39,000 bases of DNA from the NCBI GenBank assembly GCA_022600535.1, contig JAHZKE010000043.1, positions 1 to 39,000 of the forward strand, read 5' to 3'. Positions 23,859 through 32,922 of the stretch are shown piece after piece (position 1 is the first letter of the stretch; every line of letters begins with the position of its first letter). The notes beneath the pieces were generated by a model that was not told the DNA's origin, ran no database searches, and saw nothing but the letters and a program-made list of their open reading frames with translations. The stretch comes from Pseudomonadota bacterium (GTDB lineage: Bacteria; Pseudomonadota; Gammaproteobacteria; Tethybacterales; Persebacteraceae). The translations under genes were made by a program, and so were the position numbers.

Positions 23859-25099
23859 GGAATTGTGACTCCCATTTTTTCAGCCACCGTCACCGCACTC
23901 AATAGCCCATCTTCATGAAACCCATAGCGCTGCCAAGCTCCCGTATACCATATTCTATCCACGCCTTGAATCGTCGCTAATTTTTCTTGCGCCGCGACTG
24001 TCTTTTTATCAAACAGCGGATGACGGAATGTATATTTATCGTATATCATCTCGGCGGCGGGTTGGCGCCCAGGGTTGAGCGTAACAATAATTGGTTTTTG
24101 CGTGGCTAGCGGTTGCAAGTTATTCATCCAATAACTCAAGCTAACCGATTGGCTATTGTCCCGCCTTGCCTCCGATAAATAAACCCAACTTGACCATGAT
24201 TTTTTTCGCTTTTGCATGAAGCTAATATCCGAATGCAAAACCATTTCATTCGCTTGATAGTGAATTGCTCCGATAATTTCTTGTTCCGCCGGCATCGGGG
24301 CATCTAATATTTTTAACGCTTGGTCGCTATGACAAGCAAAAACAACTTGGTCGTAGGATGCGCAATTTCCCTCTGTATCAATTACTATAACCTGATTAGA
24401 TTCTCTAATCACTTTTTCTATTTCACAGTCGAGTTTGATTTTATTTATAAACGCGGCACTAATGCGCTTGACATATTCTTGACTACCGCCGGCAACGGTA
24501 TACCATTGCGGTTGGTCACTGATTGTTAACAAACCGTGGTTATCAAAAAATCGGATAAAACGACTTGCCGGAAAATCTAACATACCCACTGCCGGAGTGC
24601 TCCAAATAGATGCCCCCATTGCCAGCAGGTAATAATCACGAAACCACTCCCCTACTTTTAGTTCTTCCAAACAAGCACCCATACTTAAATCGCTGGCTAA
24701 ATAATTTTTTGCTTTTGCATTAAACTTTAATAAGTCCGCCAACATTTTCCAGAATTTCGGGCGAAAAAAATTACTCTTTTGGGCAAATAGGTCTAAGGGG
24801 CGTCTTGTTCCATATTCTAACCAACCCTGATCTATACTCACTCCAAAAGACATATCGCTTTTTACTACCGGCACTTTTAAATGCTCAAATAAACCAACAA
24901 GATTAGGATAATTACGATCATTAAATACGATAAATCCCGTATCTACCGGAACATTTTTATTATCTACGCCTACTTCAACGGTGCGACTATGCCCGCCAAT
25001 ATATTCATTTTTTTCATAAACAGTTATATCGTGGTCTTTATTTAGCAGGTAAGCACTCCCTAAACCAGATATTCCGGAGCCGATAATCGCAATTTTCAT
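23849..25099 (-). CDS. FAD-dependent amine-oxidase-type oxidoreductase of the CFA operon
   Basis: A 416-residue flavoprotein with dinucleotide loop GSGISGLG (7-14), VYEKNEYIGGHSRTVEV, PVDTGFIVFNDRNYPNL and the C-terminal FAD-binding region IWYTGAWQRYGFHEDGLLSAV. It belongs to the NAD(P)/FAD-dependent group paired with DUF1365 and CFA synthase; desaturation or oxidation of an acyl chain is plausible. No ribosome site precedes its ATG. That ATG overlaps the stop of a 43-codon small ORF (ATGA, 25096-25099), so translation probably depends on the small ORF. Confidence 0.9.
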   Translation of the reverse strand: MKIAIIGSGISGLGSAYLLNKDHDITVYEKNEYIGGHSRTVEVGVDNKNVPVDTGFIVFNDRNYPNLVGLFEHLKVPVVKSDMSFGVSIDQGWLEYGTRRPLDLFAQKSNFFRPKFWKMLADLLKFNAKAKNYLASDLSMGACLEELKVGEWFRDYYLLAMGASIWSTPAVGMLDFPASRFIRFFDNHGLLTISDQPQWYTVAGGSQEYVKRISAAFINKIKLDCEIEKVIRESNQVIVIDTEGNCASYDQVVFACHSDQALKILDAPMPAEQEIIGAIHYQANEMVLHSDISFMQKRKKSWSSWVYLSEARRDNSQSVSLSYWMNNLQPLATQKPIIVTLNPGRQPAAEMIYDKYTFRHPLFDKKTVAAQEKLATIQGVDRIWYTGAWQRYGFHEDGLLSAVTVAEKMGVTIPWK

Positions 25100-25227
25100 C
25101 GTTGCGCTAAATTGACGACATCGCCAAGAGATAAGACAAATAGGACAATAAGGTGCGTTTCAATAATCAGCACTGAAGCCCTCCTCTTATTGTCTTTGTT
25201 ATTCACAATTAATTTTTTGTATGTCAT
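25096..25227 (-). CDS. 43-residue small ORF leading the lipid operon
   Basis: The ATG at 25227 is preceded by a perfect AGGAGG (25234-25239) at 6-base spacing. The stop TGA overlaps the FAD gene start as ATGA. The peptide has a basic, polar first half (MTYKKLIVNNKDNKRRA) and a hydrophobic second half (LIVLFVLSLGDVV). A second perfect AGGAGG lies inside it, 6 bases before an in-frame GTG (25173) that would give a 25-residue hydrophobic peptide. I recognise no family. It may be a leader peptide for translational coupling, a small membrane protein, or the remnant of a larger first gene. Confidence 0.6.
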   Translation of the reverse strand: MTYKKLIVNNKDNKRRASVLIIETHLIVLFVLSLGDVVNLAQR

Positions 25228-25317
25228 TATAGGCCTCCTGTTAAAGAGGCATTCATCGCAGGGAATACCGTTACCTGGACATTCGTTAACAGAGAATAAC
25301 TATCTACAGTAAAAATG

Positions 25318-25323
25318 ATTATA
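25318..25323 (-). promoter_or_regulatory. Candidate -10 box of the lipid operon
   Basis: TATAAT reads on the minus strand at 25318-25323, about 90 bases before the small ORF. The matching -35 is poor (CTTTTA at 17-base spacing). The 25100-25400 region holds this box and the small ORF; I found no clear ECF-sigma (-35/-10) pair. Confidence 0.3.
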
Positions 25324-25358
25324 TCACTTATCAATTATTCTAAAAGTGCTATGGATGC

Positions 25359-25374
25359 CTGCCCCCATTGGCAG
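25359..25374 (-). terminator. Weak hairpin downstream of pgi
   Basis: CTGCC (25359-25363) and GGCAG (25370-25374) pair across a 6-base loop 26 bases after the pgi stop. There is no T-run next to the stem, so this is a tentative transcript end. Confidence 0.3.
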
Positions 25375-25400
25375 CAAATTACTTGGCGATGAATGAATTA

Positions 25401-26957
25401 TCACTTTGGCTTTGAATGATTTTGATAGTGTTTGATTAACCCTTGTGTTGAGGAATCTTGTTTGCTATTGTCGGGGGATGTTTCTAATTGCGGGCGTAGT
25501 TGTTTTGCCATTGTTTTGCCAAGTTCTACCCCCCATTGGTCAAATGGATTAATTCCCCAGATAATGCCTTCTACAAAGGTGCGGTGTTCGTATAATGCTA
25601 ATAATCGCCCTAATGCGTACGGGGTTAGTTTTTCGTACATAATGGTTACCGAGGGACGATTGCCGGGGAAATGACGGTATTTTTCTGCTGCGCTTGCATC
25701 ACCTTGCATTAATGCGGCGGTTTGTGCGAGTGCGTTGGCAACTAATAATTTATGTTGTTCAGCATCGGCGGCAATGGGTTGTGCCGCAATCATAAATTCC
25801 CCCGGGACAATATCGCTGCCTTGGTGTAACATCTGAAAATAGGCGTGTTGGGCGTTGGTGCCTGCCGAACCCCACACCACCGGAACAGTTGCCAGTGTAA
25901 GGTCTTGGTTATTGTTGGCGACACATTTGCCGTTGCTTTCCATTTCTAATTGTTGCAGGTAAGCGGGTAACAAATGTAAGCGTTGGTCGTAGGGCAAGAT
26001 AGCACGGGTGGGATAACCGCAGATATTGCGATGCCAAATACCAACTAAAGCAAATAATAAGGGCAGGTTGTCTATTGCGGCTGCGGTGCGAAAATGGGTA
26101 TCCATTGCCGCCGCCCCGCGTAAAAATTCTGCAAAATTCTGTTTGCCTATCGCTAACGCAATCGGCAAGCCGACTGCCCCCCATAACGAATAACGCCCAC
26201 CGACCCAATCCCAATACGGAAATATACGCCCGATGCCAAATGTTTGTGCTTTTTCGCTGGCGGCGGTGATAGCGATGGTTTGTTGATTCGCGGCGGCTTC
26301 GCCCAATGCGTCCATTAGCCATTGTCGTGCTAGTTGCGCGTTGTTGATGGTTTCAGTGGTGGTAAATGTTTTGGAAGAGATAATCACTAAGGTGCGTGCT
26401 GCCTGTACTGTCGCCAACGTATCTGCCAAATGCGCCCCGTCCATGTTAGAAACAAAGTGCAAGCGCAAATCACCGCGATAAGGGGCAAGCGCGGCAACTG
26501 CCATTGCCGGACCCAAATCCGAACCGCCAATACCAATGTTGATTACATCTGTATAGGCAGCGCCGTCAGCAGCATTAATGTTGCCGTTTCTACATTGTTC
26601 GGCAAATTCCAGCATGTCGTCTCTGCTACGGTGCACTTCTTCTATTATAGAGGGGTCTATTGTGGCGCTGTCGGCATTTGCCCGCAAGGCGGTATGTAAC
26701 ACTGCCCGCCCTTCGCTATGGTTAATTTTTTCACCACGAAACATTGCCTCTCGGTATTTTTCTACTTCGGTAATTTCAGCGAGTTTTAATAGCTGTTGCA
26801 GGTCATCGGGGCGAATGCTGGTTTTAGAAAAATCCAACAGTAAGTCGTCAAGATTACGCGAAAAGGCACTAAAACGATTAGCGTCGGCAGCAAACAGCGC
26901 AGGAATATTGCTGCGCGGTTGTTGCTGTAATGTGGTAATCAGGTGTTGTGTTGTCAT
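25401..26957 (-). CDS. pgi: Glucose-6-phosphate isomerase
   Basis: Interconverts glucose-6-phosphate and fructose-6-phosphate in glycolysis and gluconeogenesis. The 518 residues include NIGIGGSDLGP (about 140-150), SSKTFTTTET (sugar-phosphate loop), GGRYSLWGAVGL, the catalytic-His segment GTNAQHAYFQMLHQG (Ala instead of the usual Gly after Asn) and NPFDQWGVELGK with the C-terminal catalytic Lys. The ATG at 26957 is preferred over a TTG one codon upstream. It lies between the lipid operon and dprA/recQ on the same strand, probably as its own unit or fed by read-through. Confidence 0.97.
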   Translation of the reverse strand: MTTQHLITTLQQQPRSNIPALFAADANRFSAFSRNLDDLLLDFSKTSIRPDDLQQLLKLAEITEVEKYREAMFRGEKINHSEGRAVLHTALRANADSATIDPSIIEEVHRSRDDMLEFAEQCRNGNINAADGAAYTDVINIGIGGSDLGPAMAVAALAPYRGDLRLHFVSNMDGAHLADTLATVQAARTLVIISSKTFTTTETINNAQLARQWLMDALGEAAANQQTIAITAASEKAQTFGIGRIFPYWDWVGGRYSLWGAVGLPIALAIGKQNFAEFLRGAAAMDTHFRTAAAIDNLPLLFALVGIWHRNICGYPTRAILPYDQRLHLLPAYLQQLEMESNGKCVANNNQDLTLATVPVVWGSAGTNAQHAYFQMLHQGSDIVPGEFMIAAQPIAADAEQHKLLVANALAQTAALMQGDASAAEKYRHFPGNRPSVTIMYEKLTPYALGRLLALYEHRTFVEGIIWGINPFDQWGVELGKTMAKQLRPQLETSPDNSKQDSSTQGLIKHYQNHSKPK

Positions 26958-27111
26958 CAATTGTTTTCCGTATCAATTGTATCAATATTAAGCCGTTTTC
27001 TCGCCCGTTGCGTTTTTTCAGACAAACCCAACGGTATCGCGGGTTGTCCGACACTTCCTCTATTACGGCGTTCTTTCTTTTTTATTCGCCCCGCCGTTAT
27101 CAAGCGGCAAC

Positions 27112-28092
27112 TCAATCAAAAAGGTTCGGTGCTTCCTGCTTTGTTACTGTGGATTTGCTTGCTAAGTCCGACAGATGTTGCCGAAAGTCCTCGCTGTTAA
27201 TAAGTTCGGTTAATGGGGCTGCCCCATAATGCACTAATTGACTATTGCCCGGCGGCGTATTATCTCCTGCTCTAACAAAAACGGGTAATGAATTTTCATG
27301 TTTAAGGGCTTCAACTGCACCTGTCCATGTTCCGCCTTTTTTATACTCAGCACTCACTACCAAAGCATAATCTGATAGGGCATAGATTAGTTTGTTTCTG
27401 TTCATTGCGCCGCCCGCAGTAAAGTGTGCGTGCGGGTGGTAGGGAGAGATTAATAATAAACGCCCCTCAGCAATTGCCCCGCGTGCTTCGCGCTCTACGC
27501 TTTTCGCTAACAAATTATCGGCAATAATTCCTACGCTTGCGCCGCCTGCTGCTAATGCTGCGGTCATCGCAATTTGGTCAACTCCTTTTGCCCCTCCCGA
27601 AACAACGGGCATATTATTTTTCGCACAAATCTCGGCAATGTTGCGGGCAAAATCTGCACCTGCTTCATCTACCATACGCGAACCGACAATGCTTAACCCG
27701 CCGCCCTTTAATAAATTACGATTGCCAACACCGAATAATAATGGTGGGGATTTTTCTCCAAGATATTTTTTATAACGCGCGGGATAATCTGCATCACTTC
27801 TGCTGATGATCCATATTCCGTTGCGTTGCCATTGTTCTACTGCAAAGCCAAGTTGCACGCCTCTTGCAAGCAAGTGTTGCAAACGTTTTTCGTCTATTTT
27901 GGTATCAATAGATGCTTTAAAAATTCGCTCTCCCTGCAATAAATCACTTGGGCGCATTGCTAACTCTTTAAGCCGTCGCACAAGGGCAGAATATTCGCTT
28001 TGTGATAGCGGTTTTTCACTCTCTCTTGCCCCGAAAACACCACAAAGCAAAAGGATTGCTTTTGTATCTTCGGTTAAAGAGTTGACTGGCAT
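27112..28092 (-). CDS. DprA/Smf-like Rossmann (SLOG) protein paired with RecQ
   Basis: A 326-residue protein with the DprA core: SIVGSRMVD (134-142), VVSGGAKGVDQIAM (163-176), ISPYHPHAHFT, and NRNKLIYALSDYALVVSAEYKKGGTWTGAVEAL (231-263). Canonical DprA has VSGLARGID; here it is VSGGAKGVD, and the N-terminal half (1-120) differs from transformation DprA. The ATG at 28092 shares one base with the recQ stop (TAATG), so the two are coupled. DprA normally loads RecA on incoming single-stranded DNA. In this pairing it may instead sense nucleotides or act in DNA defence; that is inference. Confidence 0.85.
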   Translation of the reverse strand: MPVNSLTEDTKAILLLCGVFGARESEKPLSQSEYSALVRRLKELAMRPSDLLQGERIFKASIDTKIDEKRLQHLLARGVQLGFAVEQWQRNGIWIISRSDADYPARYKKYLGEKSPPLLFGVGNRNLLKGGGLSIVGSRMVDEAGADFARNIAEICAKNNMPVVSGGAKGVDQIAMTAALAAGGASVGIIADNLLAKSVEREARGAIAEGRLLLISPYHPHAHFTAGGAMNRNKLIYALSDYALVVSAEYKKGGTWTGAVEALKHENSLPVFVRAGDNTPPGNSQLVHYGAAPLTELINSEDFRQHLSDLASKSTVTKQEAPNLFD

Positions 28093-30212
28093 TAGTCCAT
28101 CTTGGGTGAGTTTAGAGCTAATGCCATAGGCAGAACGGCAAAACAATCCGATTGTTGCAGTAGGGCAGCGGCGACTGTAAATGTCCAACGCGAATCGACC
28201 ATATCGTCTATTAATAGGCAGGTGCCTTCTCGGCATTGTTCGTTTATATAAAATGCGCCGTCAAGATTTTTTGCTTGTTGATAGCTATTTTTCATCTCTT
28301 TTTGCGGCGGGTTTGCACAATGTTTTTCAATGCACGGGATGAAGGGTAAATTAAGTGCGTGAGCTAAACGTTGCGCAAAGTCGGGGACTAATTCGGGATG
28401 ATTAAGCGAAGGGATGCAACTCACCCAATCGGGGGCTGGTTTAGGTTTCCATCGTTTTAACATTTCTACACAAGCGGCAACGAGTTTATCCGAAAATATC
28501 CCTGATGTATCTTTTCCATCGGCTACCATCGCCCCCCAACCGGCATCGCGCCACAGGCTCAATACCCTACCTTCGCGAGGGCGGAGAGATTGGGGGATGG
28601 TAAAACTATCAAATCTATAGCAATCAAACATATTGGTTTTTGCCCATTGTTTTCTGGGTTTGATTTTATGATGGCTTTGACAAAGAAATAATTTTGCTTG
28701 CTTGTTTAGCTCTTCATCTATCGTTTCATCTAATAATAATTCTGGTTTGCAGTTTTTGCATTGTCCGCAATCGGTGGGAGAGGTATCGTCTAAGGCATCT
28801 TGCAAAAATTTCATTAGACATGTTGAACATTCCATATAGTCCCGCATCTGTCGTTGTTCTTCTCGCCTGATATTGCTGATGTTATCAATGTGTTCTTGAT
28901 TGACCTGATAGGAAGCAGCAGCGACAGTAACTTGCCACTTCGCTGCCCCTTTGTTAAGAGCAATTTTTGTAATTGGCGATGGCGATTCAATGGTCAGAAA
29001 TTTTAAAGTTTTTCTCAGTTGCCCCTCCGTTAAATTTAAAATACTTTGCATTTCCGGCACCGAGAGACCACTGTCTGCTTCATCTAAAGCGGTGAGTATT
29101 TTTGTAATGTCCTGTTGCGGCGGGAAGGCATTTTTAATAAAATAATCGGAAATGTGCTCATCTTCTTTTCCGCAAAGTAGTACGCCGCGGGCTTCATCCA
29201 CTGCCCGCCCTGCCCGTCCCACTTGCTGATAATAATGCACGACTGATGCGGGGCGTTGATAGTGAATCACAAAACCTAAATCGGGTTTATCAAAGCCCAT
29301 ACCTAATGCAACGGTTGCGACTAATACTTTAATTTCATTATTGAGTAGTTGCTGTTCTAAATCTTCTTTAACCGAGCTGCCGTCTTCTCGGTTGGGGATG
29401 TCCGAATGATACGCTTCTGCTTTAATATTATTTTCCACCAACCATTTTGCGACTTGTTCGGCGTCGTGTTTAGTCAGTGCATACACAATACCGCTACCGG
29501 TCAGGGTGGGAATGGTTTTTGCCAACCATGCCATACGCGTAGCTTGGTCGGGGATATTGATGTTTTGTAGCTTCAAACTTTTACGAACTAACGACCCTCT
29601 TTGTACAATAATATTCTCTCCCAACTGTTGTTCTACATCTTCAACAACACGGTTATTTGCTGTTGCTGTGGTTGCCAAAACGGGGACATTAGACGGCAAT
29701 GCTTCTATGATACGCCCAATACGGCGGTAATCCGGTCTAAAGTCATGTCCCCAATCAGAAATACAATGGGCTTCATCAACAACAAATAAACCAATGTCAT
29801 TGCTCATCTTTGCTAATGTGTTTTGGACAAATTTTTCATTTGCTAAACGTTCAGGGGAAATTAACAAAATATCCACTTCGTTCGCGGCTAATTCTTTTTC
29901 AATTTGTATCCACTCATTAGGATTCGTGCTGTTAATTGTGCGCGTGACTAATCCTATTTTTGCCGCTGCTTCCAGTTGGTTACGCATGAGCGAAAGTAAG
30001 GGCGAAATTAACAGGGTTGGACCCTCCCCCTGCTCACGCAATAACTTTGCCGCAAGAAAATAGACCATGCTTTTCCCCCAACCGGTGTGCTGCACGACCA
30101 AAACACGCTTTTTATTTAGTAATTGTTCAATGCTTTCCCATTGCCCGGCGCGAAAATCTGCGTTGGGATTATCTAATGCCTGTTGCAGATATTCTTTTGC
30201 TTGTTGTTTCAT
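28092..30212 (-). CDS. RecQ-family helicase with C-terminal phosphoribosyltransferase-like domain
   Basis: A 706-residue superfamily II helicase: motif I TGWGKS (43-48, Trp in place of the usual Gly), DEAH (146-149) inside VVDEAHCISDWGHDFRPDY, ATTATA, and motif VI QQVGRAGR (329-336). RecQ-type zinc cysteines follow at 462, 465, 482, 485 and 488. Instead of an HRDC domain, residues about 540-700 look like a ComF-type phosphoribosyltransferase, with CLLIDDMVDSRWTFTVAAALL (665-685) as the PRPP-binding loop. This is not the housekeeping RecQ layout. It is cotranscribed with a DprA-like gene, suggesting a two-protein DNA-processing or defence module. Confidence 0.85.
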   Translation of the reverse strand: MKQQAKEYLQQALDNPNADFRAGQWESIEQLLNKKRVLVVQHTGWGKSMVYFLAAKLLREQGEGPTLLISPLLSLMRNQLEAAAKIGLVTRTINSTNPNEWIQIEKELAANEVDILLISPERLANEKFVQNTLAKMSNDIGLFVVDEAHCISDWGHDFRPDYRRIGRIIEALPSNVPVLATTATANNRVVEDVEQQLGENIIVQRGSLVRKSLKLQNINIPDQATRMAWLAKTIPTLTGSGIVYALTKHDAEQVAKWLVENNIKAEAYHSDIPNREDGSSVKEDLEQQLLNNEIKVLVATVALGMGFDKPDLGFVIHYQRPASVVHYYQQVGRAGRAVDEARGVLLCGKEDEHISDYFIKNAFPPQQDITKILTALDEADSGLSVPEMQSILNLTEGQLRKTLKFLTIESPSPITKIALNKGAAKWQVTVAAASYQVNQEHIDNISNIRREEQRQMRDYMECSTCLMKFLQDALDDTSPTDCGQCKNCKPELLLDETIDEELNKQAKLFLCQSHHKIKPRKQWAKTNMFDCYRFDSFTIPQSLRPREGRVLSLWRDAGWGAMVADGKDTSGIFSDKLVAACVEMLKRWKPKPAPDWVSCIPSLNHPELVPDFAQRLAHALNLPFIPCIEKHCANPPQKEMKNSYQQAKNLDGAFYINEQCREGTCLLIDDMVDSRWTFTVAAALLQQSDCFAVLPMALALNSPKMD

Positions 30213-30380
30213 ATTAATGACCGTATCCCAGTTTGTTTGTGTTTTGCTTGTTGTTGTTTTTATGCTATTTGTTATTACTAAATAAATGATTATTCTACTA
30301 ATAAATCAGCATTTTATCATTTATAATCAATTCCTGTTTTAGTAAAAACGAAGTAGCGCACTAGCAAAAAAAGGTTTATA

Positions 30381-31394
30381 ATGTATTTTATGTTTTCTCG
30401 TGTTCTTTTCTTTTTGGTTGCTGTGTGGTTTGCTGCTGTTGCCGTTGCGGCAGAGGGGAAATCTATTGGCACGGAAAGTTTTAAAATTCCTGAGTGGTTT
30501 AAAAATAGCTTTTTAGAGATAGAGGAGGATGCGGCAGAAGCGGGCGAAGAAAATAAACATTTACTGCTGTTTTTTCACTTAGATAATTGCCCGTATTGCG
30601 CGAAAATGTTGAGTGATTCTTTTTCTGCCGAGGGCGATAATGAAAAGTTTATTCGCCAACATTTTGATAGCGTAGAGATTAATATTCGCGGGCAGCGTGA
30701 GGTGAACTATCAAGGCAATAGCACCACCGAAAAACAATTTTCCCGCAATATTGGCGTGCAGTACACTCCGACTTTGCTTTTTATTGATGCCGGCGGTAGC
30801 GCTGCGCTTACGGTGAGCGGCTATCGCTCCCCCGCCGCCCTGCGCCACGCGCTCAATTATGTCAAGGATGCCGCCTATCGCCGAATGTCGCTCACCGAAT
30901 ACAACCAACACACTCCCGCCAACACGCCTTATCGGTTGCGCGCCCATCCTGATTTTTCTGCGCTTACTGATTTATCTAATGTGCAAGGTCCGTTGATGTT
31001 GATTTGGGAGGATGCCACTTGCGATGAATGCGATTGGGTGCATGAGCGTGTTTTCAATCAGCCCGATGTCCGCGCCGAATTGCAAAAAATAACGGTTGTG
31101 CGTTTTGATGCCCGCGCCAATACGCAAATTATCACCCCCGCCGGGGCGCCAATGTCTATGGCAGAATTTGCCCGCCAGCTTAATATTTCCTATCGCCCCG
31201 GGGTGATTTTTTTTGAAGATGGCAAAGAAATTTTTCGCATTAGCGGTTTGCTCAATCGCTACCATTTTCGCGAAGCAACGCGTTATGTCGCCCTCGGGCA
31301 TCGCCGCCTTTATCCGCGGTGGGGGGCGTATTTGTCCGCAAGACGAAAAGAATTGCTAATTAGTGGCGAAACGATTGATTACTCTATACAATAG
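30381..31394 (+). CDS. Periplasmic protein with two thioredoxin-like domains (SoxW/thioredoxin_7-like)
   Basis: A 337-residue exported protein. The signal peptide covers about residues 1-24 (cleavage near AVAA). The first thioredoxin fold has redox pair CPYC (70-73) and cis-Pro in YTPTLLF (128-134). The second has CDEC (214-217) and YRPGVIFF. Two different CxxC active sites in one chain suggest thiol reduction or transfer in the periplasm, for example reducing an oxidised partner. AAGG lies 9 bases before the ATG at 30381. sdaA follows after 5 bases, so the two are one operon, although a functional link is not obvious. Confidence 0.82.
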   Translation: MYFMFSRVLFFLVAVWFAAVAVAAEGKSIGTESFKIPEWFKNSFLEIEEDAAEAGEENKHLLLFFHLDNCPYCAKMLSDSFSAEGDNEKFIRQHFDSVEINIRGQREVNYQGNSTTEKQFSRNIGVQYTPTLLFIDAGGSAALTVSGYRSPAALRHALNYVKDAAYRRMSLTEYNQHTPANTPYRLRAHPDFSALTDLSNVQGPLMLIWEDATCDECDWVHERVFNQPDVRAELQKITVVRFDARANTQIITPAGAPMSMAEFARQLNISYRPGVIFFEDGKEIFRISGLLNRYHFREATRYVALGHRRLYPRWGAYLSARRKELLISGETIDYSIQ

Positions 31395-31399
31395 CGTTT

Positions 31400-32797
31400 A
31401 TGACAGTCAGTGTTTTTGAATTATTTAAAATCGGCATTGGTCCTTCCAGCTCGCACACAGTAGGGCCCATGGTTGCCAGTTGCCGTTTTGTGCAATCGCT
31501 TGCCGATGCCGGCAGTTTGTCGCAGGTGCACCGAGTGCGTGCCGAAATGTACGGCTCCCTCGGCACGACTGGACGCGGGCATGGTTCCACAAAAGCGGTG
31601 TTATTGGGGTTAGAGGGCGAATTGCCGCACTCCTTAAATGTCGCGACAATTCAGGCACGACTGGACACCATCCGCAATGAAAAGCGTTTAAATTTACTCG
31701 GGCAGCATAGCGTTGCCTATAACGAAGCGACCGACTTAATCTTACACAAACGTAAATCATTGCCCTACCACCCCAATGGAATGATTTTTCGTGCTTTTGC
31801 TGCCGATGGCAGCGAGCTGGTTACCCGCGCTTATTATTCTATCGGCGGCGGTTTTGTTGTGGACGAAGAAGATGCCGAAAAACCCGTCATTGCTGCCCCG
31901 ACAAAAACAATTCCCTATCCCTACAGCAGCGGTAAAGAATTACTGGCATTGTGCGAGCAAACGGGTTACAGTATTAGCCGTTTAATGCTGGAAAATGAAA
32001 AGGCACTGCGCCCGGAAGAAGAGATTCGGCGCGACTTATTAGAAATTTGGCAGGTGATGCAAGAATGCGTGAAAAGTGGTTTTGCCAATGAAGGAATCCT
32101 CCCCGGTGGCTTACAAGTGAAGCGCCGTGCCCCGTTTTTGTATCGCCGCCTATGCTGCAATGCAAATAAACAACAAGATCCGTTAGCGGTGATTGATTGG
32201 GTTAATGCCTACGCGATTGCGGTAAATGAAGAAAATGCTGCCGGTGGTCGGGTAGTGACTGCACCAACCAATGGCGCTGCCGGTATTGTGCCCGCCGTGT
32301 TGCATTATTATTGGCACCACCAACACGGCGCGAATGAAGACGGAGTGGTGCGCTTTTTGCTTACCGCGGCTGCCATCGGCTCGCTGTATAAAGAAAATGC
32401 GTCTATCAGCGGTGCCGAAGTCGGATGTCAGGGCGAGGTCGGTTCGGCTTGCTCTATGGCGGCTGCCGGGCTTGCCGAGGTTAGCGGGGCGACTCCGCAA
32501 CAGGTTGAAAATGCCGCCGAAATTGCCATGGAACACAACTTAGGGCTCACTTGCGACCCCATCGGCGGTTTGGTGCAAATCCCCTGTATTGAGCGCAATG
32601 CGGTGGGGGCAAACAAGTCCATTAACGCGGTGCGTTTAGCCCTTGCTGGCGATGGCACGCACTTTGTATCGTTAGATAAAGTAATCAAAACCATGCGCGA
32701 AACCGGACGCGATATGAAGGATAAATACAAAGAAACCGCCCGCGGCGGATTGGCGACAAATGTTGTAGAAGTGCCAATTAATATTGTTGACTGCTAA
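31400..32797 (+). CDS. sdaA: L-serine dehydratase (iron-sulfur, single chain)
   Basis: Deaminates L-serine to pyruvate and ammonia using a [4Fe-4S] cluster. The 465 residues contain the N-terminal beta domain ([19 protein letters not shown], then [20 protein letters not shown]) and the alpha domain with cluster cysteines in [26 protein letters not shown] and [14 protein letters not shown]. The length fits the single-chain proteobacterial type. It is placed 5 bases after the thioredoxin-like gene. Two adjacent AT-rich palindromes follow its stop. Confidence 0.96.
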   Translation: MTVSVFELFKIGIGPSSSHTVGPMVASCRFVQSLADAGSLSQVHRVRAEMYGSLGTTGRGHGSTKAVLLGLEGELPHSLNVATIQARLDTIRNEKRLNLLGQHSVAYNEATDLILHKRKSLPYHPNGMIFRAFAADGSELVTRAYYSIGGGFVVDEEDAEKPVIAAPTKTIPYPYSSGKELLALCEQTGYSISRLMLENEKALRPEEEIRRDLLEIWQVMQECVKSGFANEGILPGGLQVKRRAPFLYRRLCCNANKQQDPLAVIDWVNAYAIAVNEENAAGGRVVTAPTNGAAGIVPAVLHYYWHHQHGANEDGVVRFLLTAAAIGSLYKENASISGAEVGCQGEVGSACSMAAAGLAEVSGATPQQVENAAEIAMEHNLGLTCDPIGGLVQIPCIERNAVGANKSINAVRLALAGDGTHFVSLDKVIKTMRETGRDMKDKYKETARGGLATNVVEVPINIVDC

Positions 32798-32827
32798 AAT
32801 AAGTTGCAACTTATTAAAATATTTTAA
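32798..32827. terminator. Two palindromes after sdaA
   Basis: AATAAGTTGCAACTTATT (32798-32815) is a perfect 18-base palindrome starting directly after the sdaA stop. TTAAAATATTTTAA (32814-32827) is a second one overlapping its end. They could end transcription weakly or bind a dimeric protein upstream of lysS; the sequence does not say which. Confidence 0.4.
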
Positions 32828-32850
32828 TGATATACGCTACAATAAACACA

Positions 32851-32880
32851 TTGATGAATCGTGTTAAATTAGAGTATATA
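32851..32880 (+). promoter_or_regulatory. Candidate lysS promoter
   Basis: TTGATG (32851-32856), 18 bases, TATATA (32875-32880), 42 bases before the lysS ATG. Hexamer match only. Confidence 0.3.
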
Positions 32881-32922
32881 TTTTAACATTCTTATTTTTT
32901 TCTTTTTATAATAATTACCAGC

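Noticed and set aside
26943-27229. Plus-strand frames of 85-93 codons between pgi and dprA
   Set aside because: They overlap both flanking minus-strand genes, lack ribosome sites and have no recognisable domain.
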